From the NCBI GenBank assembly GCA_905147135.1, contig LR990061.1:8656026-8720025 (forward strand): DNA of 64,000 bases. The letters are read 5' to 3'. The position numbers were made by a program, and so were the translations under genes. Position 1 is the stretch's first letter. Every line of letters starts with the position of its first letter. Source of the stretch: Blastobasis lacticolella (taxonomy: Eukaryota; Arthropoda; Insecta; Lepidoptera; Blastobasidae). Positions 33,132-43,072 of the stretch are shown here, one piece after another. The notes under the pieces are model-generated. The model searched no databases and had not been told where the DNA came from. It was given only the letters and a program-made list of their open reading frames with translations.

Positions 33132-33583
33132 ATGTGGTAATAATGCCGAATCTGCCCTGCCCGGAAAAGCCTCGAGTCAATATTTGCGACGTTTATTTGA
33201 CTTATTGCGGTAGATTGGTGACGCACCTCGCTTATGGGCAACTCTCGCATCGGATTGTGCATGCATTGCATTGCGGTTACGAAAGGGGGTTTTGTTATTA
33301 TGAGTGGAAATTCCTTTTTGATTTCCATAGGTATAAGGCCCCTGCGCGGGACCATAATGATTGTTTGGATTATTGTTGCTGTAATTACCCTGCGCGGGTG
33401 GATAATTTTGGTTGAAAGTACCTTGCGCAGGTACACGCTTTCGTATATTGCCTTGCGCAGGCAGATTATGTAAGCCTTGATATCCTTGCGCAGGACGTGG
33501 CTGAGTTTTACTACTACCTGCTTGCGCAGCAGGAGTATTATTAGTAACTGGCCTATTGAGAGGCCAAAAATTTTTCCGTACAC
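31304..33583 (-). CDS. DIRS reverse transcriptase-RNase H polyprotein
   Basis: A 759-codon open frame. The first ~135 codons overlap Gag and begin at a non-ATG codon, so the real start is probably near 33180 or a frameshift/re-initiation product. From residue ~170: RT fingers and palm (TDGSWRPIFNLKALNEYV), catalytic TKVDLSQAYFHVP (D269), LPFGLSSAP, and VVYLDDFM (D335, D336). RNase H follows, with acidic residues in TTDASDVAWGA (D495), NSKELLAV (E527), QSDSRTVVAY (D553) and AEADSLSR (D604). After it, KWGRPDIDLFAS...AWVFPPP...LVVAPRWEK is the conserved region seen after RNase H in DIRS elements, sometimes described as a Dam-like methylase domain. No stop or frameshift interrupts it and all catalytic acids are present. 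It copies the element RNA to DNA. Confidence 0.93.
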   Translation of the reverse strand: MYGKIFGLSIGQLLIILLLRKQVVVKLSHVLRKDIKAYIICLRKAIYESVYLRKVLSTKIIHPRRVITATIIQTIIMVPRRGLIPMEIKKEFPLIITKPPFVTAMQCMHNPMRELPISEVRHQSTAISQINVANIDSRLFRAGQIRHYYHIWKMKSAPPFILKIIQGYRIPFIQKPPLVMPGNNYATPVSLEMSTIIDTMKEQGVLETAPDSPSFLSSLFLIEKTDGSWRPIFNLKALNEYVWVDKFQLINAYKIPDFLQPQDWLTKVDLSQAYFHVPIAENHRRYLRLAYRNELLQMTCLPFGLSSAPRIFTSLTNWIAQMFRGKGIRVVVYLDDFMIVHQDRQILATHTKFVVETLFDMGWQINCAKSTFEPQISIEYLGILWNTWSNEKCLPEKKIQKIRRLTTKMAEEMKANLKELQTLLGVMNFANFVVPRGRLNCRQLQRVQNVLLTLPPKKRIPLTHEAIQNLWWWLRNCHLSSPLQSPTPTHYLTTDASDVAWGAKLNNQVLSGLWNVHEKHLHCNSKELLAVSKILQQGHELDLCRASILVQSDSRTVVAYLRNEGGTRSETLMDLTYKIFQLIDLFQIHLRIYHLPGLFNAEADSLSRLHRLPEWHILPRATKLIFSKWGRPDIDLFASQVAHVVPVYSTLDQTDEQALFYDALSVQWKYRLAWVFPPPCLIPRVLQHMNQALGTYLVVAPRWEKVFWRADLKARAIAPPHTIHNLSQVMIDASIQSPPPRVNELVMEVWKCGGGLGIF

Positions 33584-33845
33584 CTCTTGCTTTCTCTAAC
33601 GCCGTCGATAAGGCGTCTGCAGCGAAAATATTTGTACAGGTAGGTGGAATTTTCCGAATTGAAACTTTCACAACTGGTTCCTTAACATATTTTAATATGG
33701 CTTCCCTTCTCTGCTGGATAATATCTGCACATGCAAGCTGCAGAGCATCGACGGAAACTTTATGAAACTCGCCTGTAACAAAGATTTCTTCCAACTTTTC
33801 CTTTACGTCAGAAGCGGTAATGCCGTCTATCTCTCGTCTATTACT
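33177..33845 (-). CDS. gag: DIRS Gag, C-terminal frame with PAQG repeats
   Basis: Open from 33857 to a TGA at 33177-33179, with no upstream ATG of its own, so it reads as the continuation of the preceding frame. The first 100 residues (ASDVKEKLEEIF..., KVSVDALQLACADIIQQRR) look helical. Then comes a low-complexity tail with five PAQG units, each followed by a variable Asn/Gly/Tyr-rich spacer, and a basic end (NKSNKRRKY) that could bind nucleic acid or act as a nuclear localisation signal. No CCHC zinc knuckle is visible. The last 407 nt overlap the RT open frame. Function as Gag is inferred from position. Confidence 0.65.
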   Translation of the reverse strand, partial: SNRREIDGITASDVKEKLEEIFVTGEFHKVSVDALQLACADIIQQRREAILKYVKEPVVKVSIRKIPPTCTNIFAADALSTALEKARGVRKNFWPLNRPVTNNTPAAQAGSSKTQPRPAQGYQGLHNLPAQGNIRKRVPAQGTFNQNYPPAQGNYSNNNPNNHYGPAQGPYTYGNQKGISTHNNKTPFRNRNAMHAQSDARVAHKRGASPIYRNKSNKRRKY

Positions 33846-34491
33846 TAAAAAAATTATTCAGTCCAGCCTCTAAAACTTCTTTCTGTTTTAAAAGCGCAAA
33901 CGTGAGCGCAGCAAATGATTTTTCCACATATGGTAGATTCTTAGTATTATCGTATTGTTTTAACTCCTCGTTAGTTTCGAGTTCAATGAACCCGGGTGAG
34001 TGACAATAGGCCTTTTGGACCTCTGCGAAACGGACATCGCTCCAAGTGGATTGATCAAATCTTTGTATGCTTTTTAAAGCTGTTAAGTAAGATTCCGGTG
34101 TAATAGGGACCGTTGGTTCCTTTAAGTTCGTTTCGAATTTAATTTTAAAATCGGAACTAGGAGGGTCTGGTTGACCACATGGTATATCATCAGATTGTGG
34201 AAGCTGTTTATCACTGTACAAATCACCACTTACATCAGCATCCACAAACTCAGGCAAACCATTTGAATTATGCCGCGGTGTACTACTTTTAGAGACATAA
34301 ATTTCATTTCGCAAATCAGAAATATCTTTAGAAAGCTTTTTTAACATACGGTTTTCACGTCGGTTGGATCTGCGGCGACGATGTCTGTCCGAGGAACTGC
34401 TCGAACTACTTGAAGTCGAACTCGATGAGCTCGATTTAGTTCTTCCTCTTGCACGGGATTGTTCATTAGTATCATCATTTTTTGAACTCAT
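33841..34491 (-). CDS. gag: DIRS Gag, N-terminal frame (Ser/Arg-rich)
   Basis: About 216 residues from an ATG at 34491; the frame is open upstream to 34524 but without another ATG. The start MSSKN leads into an Arg/Ser-rich stretch with a near-continuous serine run followed by RHRRRRSN, then a more ordinary globular part ending FALLKQ...GLNNFFK and a TAA. Gag is identified by position, as first frame after the 5' repeat in an otherwise complete DIRS element, and by composition, not by a domain. The frame ends in a run of seven T (coding strand), and the next frame (+1 relative) is open across this point, overlapping by 17 nt. The two frames probably make one Gag of about 440 residues, either by +1 shifting or because a base was gained here. 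Confidence 0.7.
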   Translation of the reverse strand: MSSKNDDTNEQSRARGRTKSSSSSSTSSSSSSSSDRHRRRRSNRRENRMLKKLSKDISDLRNEIYVSKSSTPRHNSNGLPEFVDADVSGDLYSDKQLPQSDDIPCGQPDPPSSDFKIKFETNLKEPTVPITPESYLTALKSIQRFDQSTWSDVRFAEVQKAYCHSPGFIELETNEELKQYDNTKNLPYVEKSFAALTFALLKQKEVLEAGLNNFFK

Positions 34492-34856
34492 GATGAAAAA
34501 CTGTAATAAACACGTATTAAACAAAACGTTTTACCTTTTAACAAGAGACAAAATTTGCAAATACCCACATTTTATCATAAATAAAAAATACGAAAATTAT
34601 TTCGTATTCGAACGGTAATACCGTTTTTGTGTGGGTAACAGATGAACAATGCACAAATTTAAAACAATGTTGAACAAAGGTTACTTACCGATTGCGAACG
34701 GCAACCGCTTACCTTCGAGAATTTATAAATTAAATTGCGATACAATACCGATCGTACTGTAGAAGCCCGTAAGATTATACTTTGTAACTTGTAGAAACTT
34801 GTAAAATGAAAGCACGGGTTCTTTCCGACGACTGGTCAGGGCAAGGAAACAGACGC
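34492..34856 (-). promoter_or_regulatory. DIRS 5' leader
   Basis: About 365 bp between the right terminal repeat and the first Gag ATG. It carries no long open frame. Transcription of a DIRS element starts in or near the 5' repeat, so this is probably the RNA leader; no TATA or initiator element could be fixed by eye. Confidence 0.4.
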
Positions 34857-35006
34857 CAATGAACCAAGAGCGAGCCCGATCTCACCAACGTGAGTCGCTC
34901 GCCTGCGGGCGGTGGAGGGGTGCAAAAGCAGGGATACCACAATGAAGTTAGCGATACTTAGCGGAAACGGAAGTGCTGCTCTCATATATGTATAGGCTTC
35001 GAATAA
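34857..35006. repeat. DIRS right (5') inverted terminal repeat
   Basis: 150 bp, the exact reverse complement of 29677-29826; I compared all positions in ten-base blocks and found no mismatch. It is followed outward by 12 bp (35007-35018) found only at this end and in the internal region, then AAT. In DIRS elements this end carries the promoter for the genomic RNA. The first Gag ATG lies about 365 bp further in. Confidence 0.93.
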
Positions 35007-36202
35007 CGTACAGGATTTAATGGATTGTTTCCTTTCACTTTTGTTTTTTTCAAGTCATTGAATGCTGTTGTGGGTAGCAGGGTGCGTCCTCTGCCTCTTT
35101 TGATCTCGGTATGTACCTCTGTAATAAGTAAATAAAATATGCAATTGTGTGAGAATGGGTTTTGTTCCTCTTTCGAACTACTGAACATACATATTCAAGA
35201 AAATCGGAAAAGTCAGATAACCCCTGATCCAGTTTACTGAAACTCTTATATTTCCTGAACTACAAAAGCGATTTCAAATACAAAAAGCAGTTACATCCAT
35301 TAAATTAGGTAAAAACTTAGATTAATTCTATACTTAAATTAAACATAACTATAATCTCCTTACTTCATACCACATAAATTAGCATGGATAGTAGTAAACT
35401 GAAAATGAAATCCTCCAACAGAAATGACTTTCTAAAACCAAGAACCAGAACATAATACGACAGGATATACAGTAATGGAAACGCCTGGTCTTGTTTCAAA
35501 GCTTTCTTGTTTAAGCCAACTATCGCCTGACAGTGAGCAAGATGGAACAAGAACAACGAGATGTAATGGAAAGAGAGCATGGAGCGTGTGACGACAGTAA
35601 ATAACCTAATATTGGGTCCCTCCTTTTTTTGTAAAGGTTTATTTATTTATTTGTTTGTAAGGGATGCAGAACAGGAGATTGGGAGCCTGGAGATCTATTA
35701 TACATGTTTTCATTAACCTACTAGAGACTCCAGCTCTCAATACGGATTCGAATGCTTTTCACAATGTTTAGAAGATGCGGATAAGTCCATAAAATTGAAT
35801 AAAAATATTTTCTTAAGTTATTATTAAGAGTTTGAAAACACCCCTTTTAGTAGTCGTCTATTTTGCATCCTTAAAACAGGTGTAATTTTATAAAAAGAGC
35901 AGTTATCACAACAACATGGTATGCACCAGTTACCTTAATGTTTTCTGATCAAACATACAAAGTTTCATAGAAATCTGATTTGACATTTCCAAGAAATTGA
36001 AAAATTTGCTATTATGAAAATTACAGTTTCCGTCATTTTCCCCATACAAAAGTGCCTTATATTTAAAACGTTTTCGAACTCCGTTCATTTAGAAGTGTTA
36101 CCCTCTTAATCCTATTTAATACTTATGCGAAAGTTTGTAAAGATGGATTTATCTTACTTTAGCCAGGCAGCTCTGTCCTGGGTTGTTCGAGTGATTGAAT
36201 AC

Positions 36203-36377
36203 TAAGCTAATTACGTAACTCCGTTGCCAATAATTCTCTGATTTCCATGAAAGAAATTATTATTTTTGAGATTACGTGAATTGATTTAATAGTTTCAGAT
36301 TATTCAAAGGAACTTTGTTTGCAACTGAACCCCATCGATGATACGGAATCGCCAAAGTAACGATTTGTTTACTTCGA
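36203..36377. mobile_element. Partial copy of the GTAGGCTAATTACGTAA MITE
   Basis: Begins with AAGCTAATTACGTAACTCC and continues through TTCTCTGATTTCC and TTAATAGTTTCAG, matching the 48.6-kb element. The right arm stops near ACGGAATCGCCAAAGTAAC, so the right terminus is missing. Confidence 0.6.
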
Positions 36378-37016
36378 CCACGAATGTTGAGTTCGATGGT
36401 AACGGTGTGGAAAAATTACTTAACATATCTCCAAAGCTAATAATGTAATGGAGTTAGGTCACACAATCTCGGTAGCCAACGTGAAATTATTCGATGATAT
36501 TCATTTCTTTCCGCATACAAAATTTTGTTCCGCTATGAAGCTTCCTTTTGGTTGAATGATTGAGTTAATAAACACACAACAGCCACATATGACCAAAATC
36601 AAATTTAAACATAAATGCTATAAAGTTGTCTTTCCAATAAAGCTAGTTTCACTGATATTATGTCCTTTTTTCTATAGTTTATTTCAATTTTAAGTTCTCC
36701 GCCTCTAAAAAACATCTTGTTTGTTTGTTAACATACAAGTCACTATGTAGATTCACAGTACAGTACATTAAGTACTGTAAATGTCACTTAATTAAACTGT
36801 GACCATGGACTTATTATTTCTGAGACTTTGACTAGAATATGACGTGACTGACGTCAAAATGACAGTTTGTTTTCAAACGTCACAACTCAATGGTCACAAT
36901 CAATCTGTAGACCTCAGCATAGCGTTTCCTGATTATAAAAGCAATGTATTATCGAAGAGGTGGACTGGCTGCTCGTTTGCCACTGCATAGCATAAAAATA
37001 ATTTAAAATGATTGAT

Positions 37017-37228
37017 CTCGAAGAACAGATGGCTGATGGGGCAGTAAGGTTCTCGAATGGCGACCACGTACCGGAAGACGCAGCGTGGGTAGGCCTCCCA
37101 CAAGGCCCGACGACCTGGTAAAGATTGCAGATACCAGCTGGTTGCGGAAGGCACAGAACCGGCCCTTGAGGAGATCTCTGGGGGAGGCAGTGGGCGTCTT
37201 TCGACTGATAAGATGATGATGATAAGCG
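37017..37228 (+). pseudogene. RTE LINE 3' terminus (5'-truncated)
   Basis: The plus strand encodes RRTDG.WG, EWRPRTGRRSVGRPPTR, DDLVKIADTSWLRKAQNRPL and RSLGEAVGVF, the last ~70 residues of RTE ORF2, followed by GATGATGATGAT at the 3' terminus. There are small frame breaks. Severe 5' truncation is normal for this clade. Confidence 0.75.
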
Positions 37229-39102
37229 GTGTTACCCCTACAGGCGGACTCCTCAAGCAGCGTCCCACTACCGTTATCGAAACAAAACAATTATAATGCA
37301 CCAAATTCTTAAACGTATTTAAGTCGATACTTAACCCTTTATATCTTTTTGTGACATTTCTGTAATAAACCCAAATAATTCCTCTAAATTACGTAATGAA
37401 TTTATTTAGTTCATTTATGTCTGTGAAGCAACACTATAACATACCACTGAATAACTTTGTATCGAATAAAAATGGATAGGGTAACCTATCGACTTGTGTG
37501 AGTTTGAATTTTGCGCGTTGCATACAGTGACAGATTAGAACACGTTAAATTTCTGAGAAATACGTATATTTTCATTACCGTAAACCTATCTAATTATCAA
37601 CATAATAAATGTTTTAAAGATGTTGAGCTATAAAGGGTTAAACAAAAACTTCACACAAAAAAACGTTACCTAAACGTCTTTCTCTAACGCGTTGAAGAAT
37701 TTCACCAATTCACCATTGCCCAATCAATCCCGATTACGGTTAGAGAAAACAAAGTGCAAACGTATTAACTACGTGGAAAATGTCCTGGCGGAAAATTGCG
37801 GTCTCCATTTAAGAAATAAAACTCAATTTGTGGCTGAGAAAGAGCTAATAAAATATATAAATCGCATCAACTCGTACCGACCACCCGCTACGGCCAGCTA
37901 GCTTTTAACTTTCAGACTTTAAGTCTTAAAACAGCTTTCCAATAGTTTCAGAGAACGACTGAAGTTACCCAATAAAGAACCTATCGGGTATTTGTGTAAT
38001 TTGTAATACGCTTTTAGTTGTTTATTTAAAATTGCCTGGAATTGAAAATAAATTTCTAAGTCTAAAGGACTGAAAACTACTGTTACTATTAGTTCACGTG
38101 TCTTTATTTACATTTTATACATTCGATATTAGACATTATTTATTCTGATATCACTATAGGGACACTTGGTACGAAAATATAGGTATGTATTCTTATTATA
38201 GTTTCTGCTTACAAAAATCAAGAATATAGAGACATAACAAGAGGGATGTTATAAGTTTGAGGTATGTTTGTGTGTCTGTTTGTCGCATTGTGGCTCCCGA
38301 ACGGATGGACCGATTTGGATAAGGGTTTCTTTATTCAAAAGCCAGTTTAATCGAAATAGTTCTTAGCTTTGTTTCATTAAAATCAGTTCTGTAGTTTAGA
38401 AAATTATTGTGGTTTAGTAAACTTGGTCTAGGGTTAGCCGAATTTTTCCGTCGGTTAAGTTATTTACATTTCAGACACTAGAGACATTATTTATTGTAAA
38501 ATCACAAGAGTCACAACATATTTATTGAAGTTATTTGTCTTATTTATTTTAATTTTTAGTTAGATAGATAAAAAGTTTATTCCGATACGCAACATACATG
38601 GGTGTTGAATACACCCATTTGAAATTACAAATCTTAATAATTACGATGTACAAGCTACAGGCACCCAATTACTTAAATATTACTTCTTTTCATTGGGACA
38701 CATTTCTGAAATGTAGAAAATCTATTTAAAATATTGCAAGGACAAAGTACATACAGGTTTTATAGATTAATACCGATGTCCCTGTAAACCCACTCTAGAC
38801 TCCAATATTTACGAACGTCGGCTTGTAAACCAAGTGATTTACGGCTTCGAAAATCAATTTCCATTTAAAATAGGACCTGACTTTCCGTCTCGCATTTTTC
38901 ACTGAAATAAATATCGTCTATTTCCTAAACGCGTCCGAGAAATTTAGGTTACTTCCTACGGTAGTTACGTATTCATGGAATTGGAGGGAATTTTCAATAG
39001 GGATTTTCCATTCTTAGGAAAGATAACAGTGTTTAAATCTAATTCTATACATGTAAAGCAAACAGTTTAGATAGGTCTTATATGCTCCATAAAAAAAAAT
39101 CA

Positions 39103-39375
39103 TCTTGACATTAGCCCCAGTTGTGCTCTCTTGCACAAGGACCATCATGATTTGATAGATCGGGTAATTACAGTGGAGCGACTGCCATCTGACCTGAACC
39201 TGACCAGTTTGGATCGTGATTACACATTCAAACGCCTGAATGTACAGGTTTCATCACGATGTTTCCTCTCACCGTAAGAGCAAAGGTTAGTATTCAACTA
39301 ATGTACATAACTCAAAAAAGGCCGGTACCTCTCGCTTACGAATCGGATTAACCGCTCGGCCACCGAGGCTCCCAC
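39103..39375 (-). mobile_element. tRNA-derived SINE, minus copy
   Basis: From CATCTTGACATTAGCCCCAG at the tail end through GCGACTGCCATCTGACCTGA to the head CGCTCGGCCACCGAGGCTCC. Slightly shortened in the head. Confidence 0.75.
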
Positions 39376-41735
39376 ACTGGGGGGACAGTTTAGATAGGTC
39401 TAAGTCTAAGATCTGGGGCCATCTGTTCCGTGTTTACACGATATCTAAACATTCTAAATATAATACTTACTAAAAAGGATTAATCGAAGTTTTACACATA
39501 TTTATCATTTTACAGTTAACAGGTTTCGATTACTTTGCAGTTATCATAGCTGACGGTCTTCAGTCAGAGTTTAGATCTAATTTAGTAGAGAAGCATTTTC
39601 TGATCTTTAAAATTCTAAATTTTCTCTGTTAAAAGTCAAATAGGAAAGAAAAGTGTTAATGAAACACACGATTAGCATACCGACCCTCCAGCGACGGAGC
39701 TTATTCAATATTTTGGACAACGTCAGGAACACCATGTCGAAAAATATCGTTTATTAAGAGACACATAAAATATTTACCGTTATAGTAAAAAACACTAATC
39801 CCTACATCTAAAATACCAATATTTTTTTTTTATGTTACTCAGCTGACAAACAGACAAGCGGGCCACCTGATGGAAAGTGGTCAGCGCCGCCTATGGACAT
39901 CAGCAACACCAGGGGAGTCACCAATGCGTTTCCCGCCTCTAAAGAGACCTCTAATATACCTCTTGAACGATCCCATGTCATAGTCCAAAGGAAACACTGT
40001 GGCTGGGAGCTCATTCCACATCCGAATCGTACGAGCGAGAAACGTTCTTTCGAACCTTGGCGTGGTGACCAACAGAGGGTCTACGTAGTGGGGATGAGTA
40101 GTGGGGTATTATTATACACTAATACATAAAAAATACACACCAAAAATTAAAAAAGTAGACCATAACTGTAGAAAACTGTACATACGTACATACTTTACCT
40201 CGCTTTGTCATAAGCATAAGCAGAGACCTTTCACTACTACCACTCTCCCACCCTCCTACTTGCTACGGTCTTCACAAAAATTTAATATCACCTTCAGTAA
40301 CCACCCAGTCCAGCACAGTACAGTGAAAATAGCAACCATTCAGTAGCATCTGAGAAATGCTCCACATTTGTCACATAACAGTGTCAACACCGTTTCCCCC
40401 TCAAACGTAACGGTCCAATCCTGAGCTTTGATAGAACCAATTTCATTTGTACAATTCCACCGCACGCTCCGGAACCTCACGTACATTCCCGACTATTCCC
40501 GACTAAATCGACGTTTTTAAATCTACCTCCAAATGCTTGCCACTGAACACATTTTCCCACTCATTCAGGCCGATAATGACATATTTTTACGGAGAAAAGA
40601 CCCTTTATTGAACTGGATTGTTCTTTATTTTGCTGGGGTAAGTAATCAGCAATTTATTGGTGATTTTATTTGCTTTAGATGCTTGAACTTAGTGTATTAG
40701 TAGTTGTTATGTGCTCGGCAAAGTATAATACAGCATGAAACCTTTATTTATTTATGATTTATTGTACACAATCATGAAACAATACGGTAGAGATGTACAA
40801 AAGCAAGATTAACTCAACAATTGAGTATTCTACCAGCAAATCTTAGAGTCATAGGACCAGATTTATCTTAAATGCAGATACCTACTTAAAGTGTACACTA
40901 AAGTTAATACAGTATCTTAGGTCGTAGAAGAAGCAAGCAAGCTTGGACCTCACATTATGACCAGACATCAAGGTTTTCCACACTGTATTCACACAATTCT
41001 TCAAAATTGGTGGTTCGAGAAATCGAATCCGAAAGTGGGTAGACCTGTCAGCTCTATGAATTATCGTAGCCTAGTGGACTCAAAAGTTAACGAGTATGTT
41101 AACCAACTTATAAAATGTAGTTGGATAACAATACGTTTCATAAAAATTATAAAAACAAAAGCAGGCTATATGCATATGCAACTTTGTAATGTGTTTATTG
41201 TATCAAAAAGCCCTCTTTTAAGCACACATATTTTGACAGTAAACTACGGAACCCAACACTGACGTGGCCCGACAAGTCTTAGCCGGTTTTGTAACCTATC
41301 TCCAAATGTTTGCGGCCACTGAACACATTTTTCCGCTCATTTTACCGATAATGACATATTTTCCAGTGAAAAGACGTTTTTATTGGACACATTTGTCTCA
41401 CTTATTCTCCATTTTGCTGGAGAGAGTTGTCAGCGGTGTATTGGATAATTCCCTACTTGAGAGATATAATAATATTTGCGTGGATTCGGCACTTGTCTTA
41501 TGACAACATTTGATACCTAGTGTGCTCGCCAGATAATTCCGCTCGCGGTGGAGAATGTAACTAAATTTGACAACCAGTCAACTCTATTGCAACCTTTATT
41601 CTCTTTTTCTTTCACCTGGTCCTTCTCATTCTCAGCATTGAGCAAAGTTATATGGCGAACACTACTCTATGGGGGTAATCCCTTATCTAAGGGAAACAGA
41701 TACAGGCTATAGATGTAGGAACCCTCGTTCTATTA
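39376..41735. other. Unassigned DNA
   Basis: Outside the CR1-like end at 39826-40100, no gene. CCTCCAAATGCTTGCCACTGAACACATTTT at about 40525 and CTCCAAATGTTTGCGGCCACTGAACACATTTT at about 41300 are related, so a dispersed repeat of about 120 bp occurs twice here (40525-40660 and 41298-41450). Confidence 0.4.
39826..40100 (-). pseudogene. CR1/Jockey-type LINE 3' end, second copy
   Basis: Minus strand, left end with a T-run. The 63-codon frame (40072-39881) repeats FERTFLARTIRMWNELPATVFPLDYDMGSFKRYIRGLFRGGKRI seen, in pieces, at 28667-29325. It is truncated at the 5' side earlier than that copy. Nucleotide identity between the two is clearly high, so they are related by recent retrotransposition. 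Confidence 0.8.
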
Positions 41736-41925
41736 CTAGTGAACTCGGCGCGACTTTGTTCGCGTACACCTACTTTACCCGTACCTACCCTCTTTTCTTG
41801 CTCATAAACCTTCTTCTTGAGTCACTCTGTCTATTGCTGAAACCGCATTAAAATCCGTTGCGTAGTTTAAAAGATCTAAGCGTACATATATACTTAGGGA
41901 CAGACGGCGGGAAGCGACTTTGTTT
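41736..41925 (-). mobile_element. Non-autonomous Helitron copy
   Basis: Minus strand. The 3' terminus is CTAG at 41736-41739, preceded by the hairpin CGCGAACAAAGTCGCG. Body motifs include CGTTGCGTAGTTTAAAAGATC and GACAGACGGCGGGAAGCGAC (plus-strand spelling). The 5' end near 41925 has lost the typical TCTATAC. Confidence 0.7.
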
Positions 41926-42873
41926 CAAACTCAAACGTTTCAACATTAACTATCTCTTTCAATCGTCAAAAAGGAGGAGGAGTAAGAAAGTAGGTTGTTT
42001 TATACGATGTATAGATGACCAGAAAATGATGAGAGGAGACATAAAAGATTCCAAATAATTTGATGCCAGCCCTGTTCTTGTGAAAGTGACAAACCAACAT
42101 CCGAACAATATCATTACAAAATCGAAATACAGAAGCGACCATAGCAATAAATCACTCTTCCCTCGTAATTTTAGGGGCCGAATAAGAAAATTTCCCCCGC
42201 TTTATGAATATTCACGTCGGGATTAGTATTTCCCATGACGTCTTATGTTAATTGTATACGCCGGCTCCTTAATAACGTTGGTAAGTTGCGAATATAGGTC
42301 TCCAGTACATATAAAGTTATTAAAGCAATTACCACAGTTATAGCTTTCGAATTCCGTACCAGTTTTAGCTGGTTATAATGTAATGGGGAATATGGCTAGG
42401 CTGTTTTATAAAATTAAAAGACAAGGCCCATACACACAATCGCAATAATCCAAGTGCGATAACACAAGAGCACTGCACAGGTCCATGCGTATCCGGGAAT
42501 AAAAACAAGAAAAGAGAATAAAAAAATTACAGTTACAAACAGTGTTATACTCGTAGGTTACAATTTTCAGTCTACAGTTCAAGATTGTGAGACAGGAGCT
42601 TAAACTAGGATCTCAAGGGATTGAGCAGTTCTAGATAACATTAGAGCCGATTACAAAGGCCAAAAGAAAGAAATTATGATGGTCTAACCTTATACAGCGT
42701 GGAAAGTGAAGCATACTCGTAACATTTGGGTAGTTTACATTTTAGTTGTTTATCGGCCAGTTAACAAAGTAGTACATTCAATTATATTTTTTATCACACT
42801 TGCTCGTAACTTGGATGTTTTTGTACGACTTTTAAGCACATAATCCAAGATATTACGTACGCGTACGTTTTAC

Positions 42874-43072
42874 TTTACTATTACGCCCTATTATGAAATG
42901 AAATGAAACTGTCTGTAATTATATGTGTATTGTGAACTTGTGATGTTGTGTCCTGAGACAATAAATGTATTTTCATTTCATTCTATTTACTATTACGCCC
43001 TATTAGTCCCTATGTATATATGTATTTCTAGACAGACGGCGGGAAAAGACTTTGTTTTATACTATGTATAGA
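42874..43072 (-). mobile_element. Helitron 5' end split by a small LINE insertion
   Basis: 43006-43072 carries GACAGACGGCGGGAAAAGAC and the 5' terminus TCTATACATAG (minus strand, from 43072). Immediately left is a 92-bp retroinsertion bounded by a perfect 20-bp target duplication (42874-42893 and 42986-43005). Confidence 0.7.
42894..42985 (+). mobile_element. Tiny 5'-truncated retroinsertion with 20-bp TSD
   Basis: 92 bp with a polyadenylation-type AATAAA and a TTTCATTTCATT end, flanked by identical 20-mers starting TTTACTATTACG. The long exact duplication and 5' truncation are marks of target-primed reverse transcription. The source element is not recognised. Confidence 0.75.

Larger units (their letters stand above)
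29630..35021 (-). mobile_element. DIRS-group tyrosine-recombinase retrotransposon, structurally complete
   Basis: A 5.39-kb element coded on the minus strand. Seen directly: inverted terminal repeats at 29677-29826 and 34857-35006; an internal complementary region at 29865-29968 that matches both outer ends; AAT at both borders (29630-29632, 35019-35021) and its complement ATT at the centre of the internal region (29927-29929); and frames for Gag, RT-RNase H and a tyrosine recombinase. This order and repeat arrangement is diagnostic of the DIRS group, which moves by reverse transcription to a closed circle that a tyrosine recombinase integrates; it has no integrase or LTRs. There is no longer target duplication. 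The pre-insertion sequence would have read ...CTCTGT-AAT-GGATTG.... The 5' end, and presumably the promoter, lies in the right repeat. Confidence 0.95.
35022..39102. other. Unassigned DNA right of the DIRS element
   Basis: 35022-36202, 36378-37016 and 37229-39102 hold no gene. 38250-38400 is a dispersed repeat (GGCTCCCGAACGGATGGACC, GATTTGGATAAGG). Confidence 0.4.
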
